This document shows positions 26,840-35,660 of a DNA stretch of 64,000 bases, one piece after another. The first letter of the stretch is position 1. Each line of letters begins with the position of its first letter. The stretch spans positions 1 to 64,000 of the forward strand of contig NZ_SCSK01000061.1 of assembly GCF_004297875.1 (NCBI RefSeq). The letters are read 5' to 3'. The DNA comes from Pandoraea sp. GTDB lineage: Bacteria; Pseudomonadota; Gammaproteobacteria; Burkholderiales; Burkholderiaceae. Both the position numbers and the translations under genes were made by a program. Below the pieces are notes generated by a model. It ran no database searches. It was given only the letters and a program-made list of their open reading frames with translations, and had not been told where the DNA came from.

Positions 26840-28153
26840 CTATGCGGTCAGCGCCCTTGCCGGCGCGCGCCGGCGCATCGCCAGCCCGACGACCACCAGC
26901 GCGACGCTGCTGATCACCGCCGCGGCCAGCACGTAATAGCTGGGGGCGAGCTTGTCGCCGGTCACGCCGATGAACCATGTGACGATGAATGGCGCAAAGC
27001 CGCCGAACACGGTCACGCCCAGGCTATAGGCCAGCGACAGCCCGGTCGAGCGGGCGCGCGTGGGGAAAATCTCCGACATCAGCGCCGGCATCGGCCCCGA
27101 GTAACTGGCCTTGAAAATTCCCGATAAAGCCATGAGCGCCATCAGCCAGCCGATGGTCGGATGATCGCGCAGCCAGTGGAACATCGGATAGATCGTCAGC
27201 GCCATCAAAATCGAGGTCGTGAGCATGATGCGAATCCGGCCGATGCGATCGGACAGCGCCCCCATCAGCGGCGAGAGCAGGAACTGCAGCCCGCCATTGA
27301 GCACCACCACGCCGAACGATTTGGCGGTCGACAACCCCAGTTCCTTGACGGCGTAGGTGGGCATATAGAGCTGCAGCACGTAGACCATCACGGTCGATTG
27401 GGCAACGATGCCCACGGCCACCAGCAGGTTCGCCACCTGGCTGTCGAACACCGCGGCACGAACGGGGGCCGACTGCTTCTTGTCCAGCAGGAACTCCGGC
27501 GTCTCGTCCAGATGACGGCGAATATAGTAACCAACGGGCCCGACCAGCAGCCCCAGGGCGAACGGCAGGCGCCAGCCCCATGAAACGATCTGATCGTGGC
27601 TCAGCCACGTATTGAGCAATGCGCCGACGGCCGAGGCGCTGATCGCCGCCAGGCCCTGGCTGGCGAATTGCCAACTGGCGAAATAGCCACGCCGGTTGGG
27701 ACTGTGCTCGACCATGAAAGCGGTCGCACTGCCGAATTCGCCACCCACTGCGAAGCCCTGCACCAGGCGCGCGAGCAGCACCAGGATCGGCGCGGCCAGC
27801 CCGATGCTGCTGTAGGCGGGCATCACCGCGATCATGAACGTCGCCAGCACCATCAACAGGATCGACACCGTGAGCGAGGCGCGGCGCCCCTTGCGATCGG
27901 CATACAGGCCCAGCACGATCGCGCCGAACGGGCGCGTCAGAAATGACACGCCGAACGAGCCGACGGCCAGCAGCAGCGAGATCCATTGATCGTGCACGGG
28001 GAAGAACAGCTTGGCGATCACCGGCGCGAAAAAGCCGTAGACCAGAAAGTCATACCATTCGAGCGCGTTGCCGATCGACGACGAGATGACGATGCGGCGC
28101 ACCGTCGATTTGCTCGGCGGCACGAACGCCGGTCCTGCGATGCCAGGGTTCAT
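26840..28153 (-). CDS. MFS transporter, metabolite:H+ symporter (MHS) family
   Basis: This 437-residue inner-membrane carrier has 12 helices. The MHS family opening is clear: RRIVISSSIGNALEWYDFLVYGFFAPVIAKLFFP, then GSFGVSFLTRPFGAIVLGLYADRKGRRASL and RLVQGFAVGGEFGSATAFMVE. MHS carriers import organic acids, betaines or dicarboxylates with protons. A strong GGAGGAG on the minus strand precedes the ATG at 28153. It follows ggt on the same strand across 85 bp that contain an octamer repeat, so it may carry the substrate or product of that enzyme. Confidence 0.88.
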   Translation of the reverse strand: MNPGIAGPAFVPPSKSTVRRIVISSSIGNALEWYDFLVYGFFAPVIAKLFFPVHDQWISLLLAVGSFGVSFLTRPFGAIVLGLYADRKGRRASLTVSILLMVLATFMIAVMPAYSSIGLAAPILVLLARLVQGFAVGGEFGSATAFMVEHSPNRRGYFASWQFASQGLAAISASAVGALLNTWLSHDQIVSWGWRLPFALGLLVGPVGYYIRRHLDETPEFLLDKKQSAPVRAAVFDSQVANLLVAVGIVAQSTVMVYVLQLYMPTYAVKELGLSTAKSFGVVVLNGGLQFLLSPLMGALSDRIGRIRIMLTTSILMALTIYPMFHWLRDHPTIGWLMALMALSGIFKASYSGPMPALMSEIFPTRARSTGLSLAYSLGVTVFGGFAPFIVTWFIGVTGDKLAPSYYVLAAAVISSVALVVVGLAMRRRAPARALTA

Positions 28154-28172
28154 GGTGAGTCTCCTCCACTAC

Positions 28173-28212
28173 TGATTTATTGATTTATTGATTTATTGAT
28201 TTATTGATCTAT
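28173..28212. repeat. Five tandem copies of an octamer (TGATTTAT)
   Basis: Four exact copies of TGATTTAT (28173-28204) are followed by a fifth with one change, TGATCTAT (28205-28212). They lie between ggt and the MHS carrier gene, just upstream of the carrier's ribosome site on the minus strand. Short tandem units of this kind slip during replication, so copy number may vary between cells. Confidence 0.95.
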
Positions 28213-28238
28213 TGCGTCAGACAGTCCTGCAAGCCCGC

Positions 28239-29861
28239 CTAGAAACCCGCCGCGTGCCCGTCGCGCCGGCTGTCGCTGGCCGCCACGTAGCCCTGGTCCG
28301 GGTCGTCCGACAGGCGCCAGATGAACTGGCCCGAGCCGAAATCCATGTACGGGTCGTCGATCGATTTGATCTGATGCCCGCGCGCCTGCAGCGCGGCCGC
28401 GGTGCCGGCGTCGAGCGTGGCTTCGACGTCGAGCGTGAAGTCGCGGTTGACCTTCCAGCGCGGCGCGTCGCACGCGGCCTGCGGCTGCTGGTGATAATCG
28501 AGCATGCGCACCAGCGTTTGCAGATGCCCCTGCGGCTGCATGTCGCCGCCCATCACGCCGAAGCTCATCACCGGCGCGCCGTCGCGCGTGAGGAAGGCCG
28601 GGATGATGGTATGGAACGGCCGCTTGCCGGGCGCGACCACGTTGGGCGAGGCCGGATCCATCGAAAAGCCGTAACCGCGATTCTGCAGGCTGATGCCGGT
28701 GCCCGGCACCACCACCCCGGAGCCAAAACCCATGTAGTTCGATTGAATGAAGGAAACCATCATGCCGCTCTCGTCGGCCGCGCTCAAATACACCGTGCCC
28801 CCCGCGCGCGGCATGCCGAAATCGAAATGTTTCGCGCGGCCCATGTCGATGAGCTTGGCGCGCTCGGCCAGATAGGTGTCGCTGAGCATCTCCTGCGGCG
28901 TGACCTCCATCGAGCGCGGATCGGAGACGTATCGGTAGATATCGGCAAAAGCCAGTTTCATCGCCTCGATCTGCAAATGCTGCGAATCCACCGAATCGAC
29001 CGGCAGCCCAGCCAGATCGAAGCGATCGAGAATGCCCAGTGCGATCAGGGCGGCAATGCCCTGCCCGTTGGGCGGAATTTCGTGAACGTCATAGCCGCGA
29101 TAGCGCTTGGCGATCGGCTTGACCCACTCGGGGCGATAGTCGCGCAAATCGGCCAGCGTCATCGCGCCGCCCGTCGCGGCGCTGTAGGCGGCAATCCGCT
29201 CGGCCAGCTCGCCCTCGTAGAAGGCGCGCCCGCCGGTCGCGCCGATTTGCCGCAGCGAGCGCGCGGCATCGGCCAGCACGAATTTTTCACCTACGCTCGG
29301 GGCGCGTCCGTGCGGCATGAAGGCCTGCGCGAAGCCCGGTTGGTCGCGCAGATCCGGGATCGCGGCAGCCCACTTGTGCGCGACGATCGGCGAGACCGCG
29401 TAGCCGCGTTCGGCGATTTCGGCGGCAGGCTCCAGCACGTCCGCAAATGGCAGCTTGCCGAACCGCTCGTGCAGCGCAGCCCACGCGGAGATTGCACCCG
29501 GCACGGTCACCACGTCCCAGCCGCGCACCGGCCGCCGGGCCTGGCCGTTACCCTCTTCGCCGTACTTGCGGCGGTAGTAGTCGGGGCTCCATGCCGCCGG
29601 CGCCACGCCCGAGGCGTTAAGGCCGTGCAGCTCGCGCCCGTCCCACAAAATCGCGAACGCGTCGCTGCCCAGGCCGCACGATACCGGCTCGACCACCGTC
29701 AGCGCGGCGGCTGCGGCAATCGCCGCGTCGACAGCGTTACCTCCGCGCAGCAGCATGCGCACGCCGGCCTGCGAGGCCAGCGGCTGGGAAGTCGAGACCG
29801 CATTGCGGGCAAACAGGGGGATGCGGACGGTCGGGTAAGGGTTATTCCAATTGAATGACAT
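28239..29861 (-). CDS. Gamma-glutamyltransferase family protein
   Basis: This 540-residue N-terminal-nucleophile hydrolase proenzyme has a small-subunit nucleophile, after self-cleavage, predicted as Thr356 in RAGGTVYLSAADESG; SNYMGFGSGVVVPGTGI and GGDMQPQGHLQ follow as in the family. N-terminal landmarks are ASQAGVRMLLRGGNAVDAAIAAAAAL and CGLGSDAFAI. No signal peptide is seen, so it may act in the cytoplasm, unlike classical periplasmic Ggt; such members often hydrolyse gamma-glutamyl amides or act on other acylated amines. It is divergent from a LysR gene that probably controls it. Confidence 0.85.
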   Translation of the reverse strand: MSFNWNNPYPTVRIPLFARNAVSTSQPLASQAGVRMLLRGGNAVDAAIAAAAALTVVEPVSCGLGSDAFAILWDGRELHGLNASGVAPAAWSPDYYRRKYGEEGNGQARRPVRGWDVVTVPGAISAWAALHERFGKLPFADVLEPAAEIAERGYAVSPIVAHKWAAAIPDLRDQPGFAQAFMPHGRAPSVGEKFVLADAARSLRQIGATGGRAFYEGELAERIAAYSAATGGAMTLADLRDYRPEWVKPIAKRYRGYDVHEIPPNGQGIAALIALGILDRFDLAGLPVDSVDSQHLQIEAMKLAFADIYRYVSDPRSMEVTPQEMLSDTYLAERAKLIDMGRAKHFDFGMPRAGGTVYLSAADESGMMVSFIQSNYMGFGSGVVVPGTGISLQNRGYGFSMDPASPNVVAPGKRPFHTIIPAFLTRDGAPVMSFGVMGGDMQPQGHLQTLVRMLDYHQQPQAACDAPRWKVNRDFTLDVEATLDAGTAAALQARGHQIKSIDDPYMDFGSGQFIWRLSDDPDQGYVAASDSRRDGHAAGF

Positions 29862-30002
29862 GATATGAGCTCGGCAGACGAAACCGGTGAAAATCCGGGG
29901 TGCCGCGCCAGCGCGGCAGTCGAGCGCAGGCGCGGCGCCCGGACCTTGGGTGACTCCTATTATCTGCACCCGACATTCACAAATAAAGCTAAAATTTCTT
30001 GC

Positions 30003-30016
30003 TTCTTATATAAGAA
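30003..30016. promoter_or_regulatory. Candidate LysR operator
   Basis: TTCTTATATAAGAA is an exact 14-bp palindrome in the 185-bp space between the divergent ggt and lysR genes, 30 bp before the LysR start. LysR-type proteins bind such AT-rich dyads. Function is inferred from position. Confidence 0.5.
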
Positions 30017-30046
30017 AATCTTGGATTAGATCGTTCCAGAGCCACC

Positions 30047-30922
30047 ATGAGCAGTATTCGCTTTTTGCGCACCTTCATCGCTGTCGCACGCTATGGTTCG
30101 TTCGCCGCGGCGGCCGAGCGCGTGGCGCTCACGCAAGCTGCCGTGAGCATGCAAATGCAGGCGCTGGAGGCCGAGCTCAAGCATCCTTTATTCGATCGCA
30201 GCGGGCGCATGGCCAGCCTGAACAGCACCGGCCGGGCGATCCTGCCGCGCGCCGAGCAACTGGTCGCGCTGTACGACGACATGCGCGCCATCGGCGCGGA
30301 CGCCAGCGAGGTGGTCGGGTCGGTGGCCATCGGTGCGGTGGTGTCAGTCATGGGGGCGCTTGCCTCGATGGTGGCGCAGCTCAAGGTCACGCATCCGCGC
30401 CTGGAGGTGCGGTTGATCACCGCTCGCTCGCTCGATCTGGCGGCCCAGCTGGAGGCCAGGGAAATCGACGCCGCGCTGGTCGTCGAGGGTGCGGGCAAGC
30501 TGCCCGCCGGCCTGGCCTGGACGCCGCTTTATTCAGAGCCGCTGGTGCTGGTGGCCAGCAGGAAAACCGGCCGCACGCCAGCGGCACAATTGCTGCGCAC
30601 CCGGCCGTTCCTGCGCTTCGACCGCTCGCAACGCACCGGCGCGCTGATCGAGCGCACCTTGCGCAAACATCGCTGGGCAGTCAATGATTTCCTTGAACTC
30701 AGCGCTCTCGAGGCCATCGTCGAACTGGCCCGGCAAAATGTTGGCGTGGCAGTAGTGCCGCTGCTGCGAAACAACTCCTGGAAAACCGACCCGGCACTGC
30801 GCGTGCTGCCGCTGCCGCCATCGACTCCGCGTCGCGTAGTCGGCATGCTGGAGCGGCGCGAGCACGATCGCCATGCAATCACCACGGCGATTCGCCAGCG
30901 CATTCTCGATGGAATCGCGTAG
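30047..30922 (+). CDS. LysR family transcriptional regulator
   Basis: The protein has 291 residues. The winged helix-turn-helix (1-60) reads IRFLRTFIAVARYGSFAAAAERVALTQAAVSMQMQALEAEL; the effector domain from about 90 contains GSVAIGAVVSVMGALASMVAQL and LTARSLDLAAQL-like segments. It is divergent from gamma-glutamyltransferase and the MHS carrier, and so is the likely activator of that pair. Its inducer is unknown. Confidence 0.88.
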   Translation: MSSIRFLRTFIAVARYGSFAAAAERVALTQAAVSMQMQALEAELKHPLFDRSGRMASLNSTGRAILPRAEQLVALYDDMRAIGADASEVVGSVAIGAVVSVMGALASMVAQLKVTHPRLEVRLITARSLDLAAQLEAREIDAALVVEGAGKLPAGLAWTPLYSEPLVLVASRKTGRTPAAQLLRTRPFLRFDRSQRTGALIERTLRKHRWAVNDFLELSALEAIVELARQNVGVAVVPLLRNNSWKTDPALRVLPLPPSTPRRVVGMLERREHDRHAITTAIRQRILDGIA

Positions 30923-30952
30923 ACGCCGGCCGCGCGACGGGCGCTGCCGTGT

Positions 30953-31438
30953 TCAGAGCTTGTAGCCGATCTGGCGCAGCAGGTTCTTGCGCCACGCAAT
31001 CTCCGCGTCGTCCTCGACACCCTTGGGCGATTGCCCGTCGACCACCCCCAGCACAGCCCGACCCTGTTCGGTCTGCGCCACGATCACCTGGGTCGGATTG
31101 GCCGTGGCGCAAAAGATCCGGCAGACTTCGGGCACCATTTTCAGGGCGTTGAGCACATTCAGCGGATAAAACCCCTGCGCCAGAAAAATGAAGAAGCTGT
31201 GCCCTGCGCCGAGCGCGACCGCATTGCGCCGGGCCAGTTCGAGCATATCCGGGTCGGTGCCCGACCATCTGACCAGGCATTTGCCCGATGCCTCGCAAAA
31301 CGCGAGCCCGAACCGGATGCCGGGTACCGCGGCAACCAGCGCTTCGTGAATATCTTCCACCGACTTGATGAAATGCGTCTGGCCAAGAATGAAGTTGATC
31401 GTCTCCGGCTTGTCGATTGCAACGATCGTCAATTCCAT
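30953..31438 (-). CDS. Adenosine-specific kinase family protein
   Basis: The protein has 161 residues. It closely follows the adenosine-specific kinase family: MELTIVAIDKPETINFILGQTHFIKSVEDIHEAL, GIRFGLAFCEASGKCLVRWSG, GAGHSFFIFL and VPEVCRIFCATANPTQVIVAQT, ending LLRQIGYKL. The family was described mainly in archaea and thermophiles; its physiological role in proteobacteria is unclear. AGGAGGTG precedes the ATG at 31438. It converges with the LysR gene and has no obvious partners, so it may be a free-standing gene. Confidence 0.85.
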   Translation of the reverse strand: MELTIVAIDKPETINFILGQTHFIKSVEDIHEALVAAVPGIRFGLAFCEASGKCLVRWSGTDPDMLELARRNAVALGAGHSFFIFLAQGFYPLNVLNALKMVPEVCRIFCATANPTQVIVAQTEQGRAVLGVVDGQSPKGVEDDAEIAWRKNLLRQIGYKL

Positions 31439-31591
31439 GATTCGCACCTCCTGCGCCACTGCGCCGACCGGCGGTCAAAAAATGCGCCGCCCGACGCTCA
31501 CAATGCGCCGTCAGCGCCGGGAATGCAAGGCCGCCAGCATGATGCGGATGAGGGGCATTTCCGCTGTCCATCCGGTGCGCCAGGACCTCAT

Positions 31592-31620
31592 CTGACAAAA
31601 TCGCCGGCTCGACGTATACT
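31592..31620 (+). promoter_or_regulatory. Strong sigma-70-type promoter
   Basis: CTGACA (31592-31597) and TATACT (31615-31620) are separated by 17 bp; each differs by one base from consensus. It faces the SDR-trehalase genes. The reading is from sequence only. Confidence 0.55.
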
Positions 31621-31873
31621 TAAAAGCGTGTAACCGTGTCGCCCGGCGCGCCGATCCAGACAGCATCGACGCAACGTTCGGGAGCGCGAAGCCTGCCAGG
31701 CTTCATTCATCGTACGTCTGAATACCTCTCACCATCGACGCTCGCGGCAGTGAGTGATTCACTGCCCGGGCTGGCGTATCGACCTGCCATCGCCCCCGCT
31801 TGCCCGACACGGCAATGCCTCGCGCCCTGCGCGACGGCCTCTTCTGCAACCACCCTTTCACAAGGAGATTGGC
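31621..31873 (+). promoter_or_regulatory. Long structured leader of the SDR-trehalase operon
   Basis: About 245 bases lie between the promoter and the SDR start and hold no supported gene. Two perfect hairpins are visible: GAAGCCT-GCC-AGGCTTC (31688-31704) and GGCAGTGA-GTGAT-TCACTGCC (31746-31766). They could be RNA elements or, for the second, a protein operator. I recognise no known riboswitch. Confidence 0.4.
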
Positions 31874-32641
31874 ATGCGCATGAACGACACAGTAGCTCTG
31901 GTCACCGGCAGCGCCCAGGGCATCGGCCGCGCGATCGCCGTGCGGCTCGCCCAGGAAGGCGCCAAAATCGTCGTCGAGGATCGTCAGGATGCCGATGCAG
32001 CCGAGCAAACCCTGGCGCAAGTTCGCGCGGCCGGCAGCGATGGCTGCGTGATCGCTGGTGATGTCGGGCGCGTGCATGACGCGCATAGCGTGGTCGATGC
32101 GGCCGTGGCCAAGCTGGGCCGCATCGACGTGCTGGTCAACAATGCCGGCGTCGAGCGCAACGCACCGTTTCTCGACGTCAGCGAAGCCGATTACGACCTG
32201 GTGCTCGACGTCAATCTCAAGGGTGCCTTCTTCATGACCCAGGCCTTCGTGCATCACTTGCGCGACACGCGCCGCAGCGGGCGCATCGTCAACATCAGCT
32301 CGGTTCACGAGGAGCTGCCATTTCCGCACTTCACCAGCTATTGCGCCAGCAAGGGCGGCATGAAAATGATGATGCGCAACCTCGCGATCGAACTCGCGCC
32401 GCTGGGCATCACGGTCAATAACGTCGCGCCGGGCGCCGTGGGCACGGCAATCAACAACAAGCTGCTGCACGATCCGAAGGAACTCGGCGCGCTGCTGGCC
32501 AACATCCCGCTCAAGCGGCTGGGCAAGGTCGAGGACGTCGCCAACGCGGTGCTGTTTCTCGCCTCGGACGAGGCCAGCTATATCACGGGCACCACGGTCT
32601 ACGTCGATGGCGGCCTGCTCTGGAATTACAGCGAGCAATGA
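31874..32641 (+). CDS. SDR family oxidoreductase, glucose 1-dehydrogenase-like
   Basis: This classical short-chain dehydrogenase has 255 residues. The cofactor motif is [10 protein letters not shown], followed by NNAGVE and the catalytic ISS...YCASK tetrad; GTAINNK and [13 protein letters not shown] close the protein. AAGGAG precedes the ATG at 31874. The stop codon overlaps the trehalase start (ATGA at 32638-32641). The pairing with trehalase suggests oxidation of the released glucose to gluconolactone; that substrate is inferred from context. Confidence 0.82.
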   Translation: MRMNDTVALVTGSAQGIGRAIAVRLAQEGAKIVVEDRQDADAAEQTLAQVRAAGSDGCVIAGDVGRVHDAHSVVDAAVAKLGRIDVLVNNAGVERNAPFLDVSEADYDLVLDVNLKGAFFMTQAFVHHLRDTRRSGRIVNISSVHEELPFPHFTSYCASKGGMKMMMRNLAIELAPLGITVNNVAPGAVGTAINNKLLHDPKELGALLANIPLKRLGKVEDVANAVLFLASDEASYITGTTVYVDGGLLWNYSEQ

Positions 32642-34257
32642 TCATGACGGCGACCAGCGACCAGATATTGGCCCGCGGCGGGCAAGCGGCGGGCGTCGAA
32701 CACGTAGCGGCGGCCGACGTGCTGAGTCCGGCGGACCGCTATCAGGAGCTTTTTCGGGCCGTGCAAGGCGCGCGCATCTTCGACGACAGCAAGACCTTCG
32801 TCGACACCGTGCCGCGCCGCGACCCGGCCGACATCCTGCGCCGCTACCGGGAACTGTGCCATGAACCGGGCTTCGATCTGGCGCAGTTCGTTCACGCGCA
32901 CTTTCAGCACGAACCGGTTCCCGTCAATCACTACGACTCCGATCCCGATCAATCGCTATGCGCGCACATCGATGGCCTGTGGGATGTGCTCACGCGTCGT
33001 CCGACGACGCACCCCGCCCGCAGCTCGCTGCTGCCCTTGCCCTTCGACTACGTCGTGCCGGGCGGCCGCTTCAGTGAGATGTATTACTGGGATTCCTATT
33101 TCACGATGCTGGGTTTGGTGCAGAGCGGCCGCCCCCACCTGCTACGCGCCATGGCCAACAATTTCGCGTTCCTGATCGATACTTACGGCCATATTCCCAA
33201 CGGCAATCGCAGTTACTATCTGAGCCGCTCGCAGCCGCCGGTGTTCGCGCTGATGGTCGAGCTGTTCGAGACCCATGGCGTAAAACGCGCGGTGCATTAT
33301 CTGCCCCAGCTCAAACGCGAGTATGCGTTCTGGATGGACGGGGCCGAGGCGCTCAGGCCCGGGCAAACGCACCGTCATCTGGTGTGCCTGCCCGACGGCG
33401 CGATACTCAACCGCTATTGGGACGAGCGCGATACGCCGCGCGAGGAAGGCTATCTGGAGGATGTCAACACCGCCGCCCGCTCGGGCCGCCCGCACGGCGA
33501 GGTCTACCGCGACCTGCGCGCGGGCGCCGCGTCGGGCTGGGACTTCAGCTCGCGCTGGCTGAGCGACCCGAATGACCTGTCGACCATTCGCACCACGGCG
33601 ATCCTGCCGGTCGATCTGAACAGCTTCCTCTACAAGCTCGAACGCCAGATCGAGCGTCTGAGCCAGGCCAGCGGCGACAGCGCGGGCGCCGCCGCCTTTC
33701 ACGCGCACGCCGACGCCCGGCGCGCGGCGGCCAGCCGCTATCTGTGGCACGAGACCGACGGCGCCTTCGTCGATTACGACTGGCAACTCGAGCGCCAGCG
33801 GCGCGAACTCTCGGCGGCAACCGCCACGCCGCTCTATGTCGGCATGGCCAGCCAGGCGCAGGCGCAGCGCGTGCGCGAAGCGATCGCCTCGCGCCTTTTG
33901 GTGCCGGGCGGATTGATGACCACCGAGCAGCCCAGCGACCAGCAATGGGACCGCGCCAATGGCTGGGCGCCGCTGCAATGGATCGCCATCGACGGGCTGC
34001 GCCGCTACGGCCTGCAAGCGCTGGGCGACGATATCGCGCACCGCTGGCTGGAAACGGTCAGCCGGCTCTACGAGCGCGAGAGCAAGCTGGTGGAAAAATA
34101 CGCGCTACGCAGCGCCGGGCATGCCGAAACCGGCGGCAGCGGCGGCGAATATCCGCTGCAGGACGGCTTTGGCTGGACCAACGGCGTCACCCGCAAGCTG
34201 CTCGAGACGCATCCCACGCATTGGGCCCGCGACGCGCGCGCCGGACGTCGCCGCTGA
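32638..34257 (+). CDS. treA: Trehalase (GH37)
   Basis: This 539-residue alpha,alpha-trehalase splits trehalose to two glucose. The GH37 signatures are [15 protein letters not shown] (141-155) and [10 protein letters not shown], the latter with Arg-Ala where Tyr-Pro is common. The catalytic acid is Asp302 in SGWDFSSRW and the base is Glu504 in [15 protein letters not shown]. There is no signal peptide, so it is cytoplasmic like TreF. Translation is coupled to the upstream SDR. The symbol treA is used for the family, not for periplasmic location. Confidence 0.9.
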   Translation: MIMTATSDQILARGGQAAGVEHVAAADVLSPADRYQELFRAVQGARIFDDSKTFVDTVPRRDPADILRRYRELCHEPGFDLAQFVHAHFQHEPVPVNHYDSDPDQSLCAHIDGLWDVLTRRPTTHPARSSLLPLPFDYVVPGGRFSEMYYWDSYFTMLGLVQSGRPHLLRAMANNFAFLIDTYGHIPNGNRSYYLSRSQPPVFALMVELFETHGVKRAVHYLPQLKREYAFWMDGAEALRPGQTHRHLVCLPDGAILNRYWDERDTPREEGYLEDVNTAARSGRPHGEVYRDLRAGAASGWDFSSRWLSDPNDLSTIRTTAILPVDLNSFLYKLERQIERLSQASGDSAGAAAFHAHADARRAAASRYLWHETDGAFVDYDWQLERQRRELSAATATPLYVGMASQAQAQRVREAIASRLLVPGGLMTTEQPSDQQWDRANGWAPLQWIAIDGLRRYGLQALGDDIAHRWLETVSRLYERESKLVEKYALRSAGHAETGGSGGEYPLQDGFGWTNGVTRKLLETHPTHWARDARAGRRR

Positions 34258-34363
34258 ACACACCGCGCAGCGCGGCATAACGCGAACGCACGGGCGAAGC
34301 TGCGTGGAGCCAGGCGCTAAATTTTTTAAAGGGGAAATTCGGCCGGACAGGCCAGGAAAACGG

Positions 34364-34440
34364 TGGGGTGACCGATGGGATTCGAACCCACGACAACCGG
34401 AATCACAATCCGGGACTCTACCAACTGAGCTACGGCCACC
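34364..34440 (-). tRNA. tRNA-His (GTG)
   Basis: The full cloverleaf is 77 nt with the extra G at -1 typical of tRNA-His and an encoded CCA. The anticodon GTG corresponds to CAC at 34404-34406 on the plus strand. The acceptor pairs GTGGCCG with CGGTCAC with one G-U pair. It lies next to dusA on the same strand. Confidence 0.95.
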
Positions 34441-34555
34441 GTTGACATTGGCAAGGGAGCCCCCGCCGTCAAGAGGTGAGATTATACAAAGGTCTCCGCC
34501 GTTTTGCCAAGCCCTATCAACGCGCCGGGATCACAATTCCTGGCAACCGCCATGT

Positions 34556-35557
34556 TCAGGCCTCGGCGGCCTGCAGGAACGTGCGCGCGTGCGCGAACGC
34601 ATGCACGCCGTCGCTGGCCAGGCGTTTGGATTCGGACAGCGTGCGGCGCCAGCCGCGGGCGCCCGACATGCCGCGATAGAGCCCCAGCGCGTGGCGCGTG
34701 ATGGCGCCCAGGTAGGTACCCCGCGCCACCTGGCGAGCGGCGTATTCGATCAGCCCGGCTTCCACCGCCTCGCGGCTGACGATCGGCCCGGTCGCGCCAT
34801 AGAAGCGCGCGTCCACGCCGGCCAGCAGGTAGGGATGATGATAGGCCTCGCGCCCGATCATCACGCCGTCGACGTGCTCGAGATGCATCGCGGCCGCGTC
34901 GAGCGTGTCGATGCCGCCGTTGATGATGATTTCCAGATGCGGAAATTCACGTTTCAGTCGATAAACGTAGTCGTATTTGAGCGGCGGAATCTCGCGGTTT
35001 TCCTTCGGGCTCAGTCCCTTGAGAATCGCGTTGCGCGCATGCACGATGAATGTTTCGCAGCCCGCATCGGCCACCTGCCCGACAAAATCACGCACGAAAT
35101 CGTAGGCCTCGACGCTATCGATACCGATACGGTGCTTGACCGTCACCGGCACGCTTACCGCGTCTCGCATGGCCTTGACGCAATCGGCCACCAGCGCCGG
35201 CTCGGCCATCAGGCAGGCGCCGAACGCGCCGCGCTGCACCCGCTCGGACGGACAGCCGCAATTCAGGTTGATCTCGTCATAGCCCCACTGGGCGCCGAGC
35301 CGTGCGGCCTGCGCCAGATCGGCCGGCTCGCTGCCGCCCAACTGCAGGGCAACCGGATGCTCGGCGGCGTCGAAATCGAGGTGGCGCGGCACATCGCCGT
35401 GCAGCAGCGCGCCGGTCGTCACCATTTCGGTGTACAACCACGTGTGCCGCGACAACAGGCGATGAAAGTAGCGGCAATGACGATCAGTCCAATCCATCAT
35501 TGGTGCCACGGAGATTCTGCGACCCGGGTATTTCAATGCGTGCCTCGTTTTACTCAC
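34556..35557 (-). CDS. dusA: tRNA-dihydrouridine synthase DusA
   Basis: This 333-residue FMN enzyme reduces uridines in the D-loop (positions 20/20a). Key features are SVAPMMDWTDRHCRYF, LQLGGSEPADLAQAA, the catalytic cysteine in INLNCGCPSERVQRGAFGACLM, VKHRIGID, and the FMN phosphate site NGGID and VMIGREAY. The start is probably GTG at 35557; no ATG lies closer to the conserved N-terminus. It is 115 bp upstream of tRNA-His on the same strand. Confidence 0.92.
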   Translation of the reverse strand: MSKTRHALKYPGRRISVAPMMDWTDRHCRYFHRLLSRHTWLYTEMVTTGALLHGDVPRHLDFDAAEHPVALQLGGSEPADLAQAARLGAQWGYDEINLNCGCPSERVQRGAFGACLMAEPALVADCVKAMRDAVSVPVTVKHRIGIDSVEAYDFVRDFVGQVADAGCETFIVHARNAILKGLSPKENREIPPLKYDYVYRLKREFPHLEIIINGGIDTLDAAAMHLEHVDGVMIGREAYHHPYLLAGVDARFYGATGPIVSREAVEAGLIEYAARQVARGTYLGAITRHALGLYRGMSGARGWRRTLSESKRLASDGVHAFAHARTFLQAAEA

Positions 35558-35660
35558 CGGCCATCCGGCGGTTGCGCCGGCGTGCGGTCCCGCCTTCCGG
35601 CTGAAGGTCGCGATTTTACCACCGGGCTACCCCAGGCGCAGGGCGCAACGGGATGCGCCG

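Noticed and set aside
28173..28212. Octamer repeats as a possible CRISPR array
   Set aside because: Units are 8 bp and contiguous with no spacers; no cas genes are present.
28212..29858. A 548-codon frame opposite the gamma-glutamyltransferase gene
   Set aside because: Composition is that of an antisense shadow; the minus-strand gene has clear family motifs throughout.
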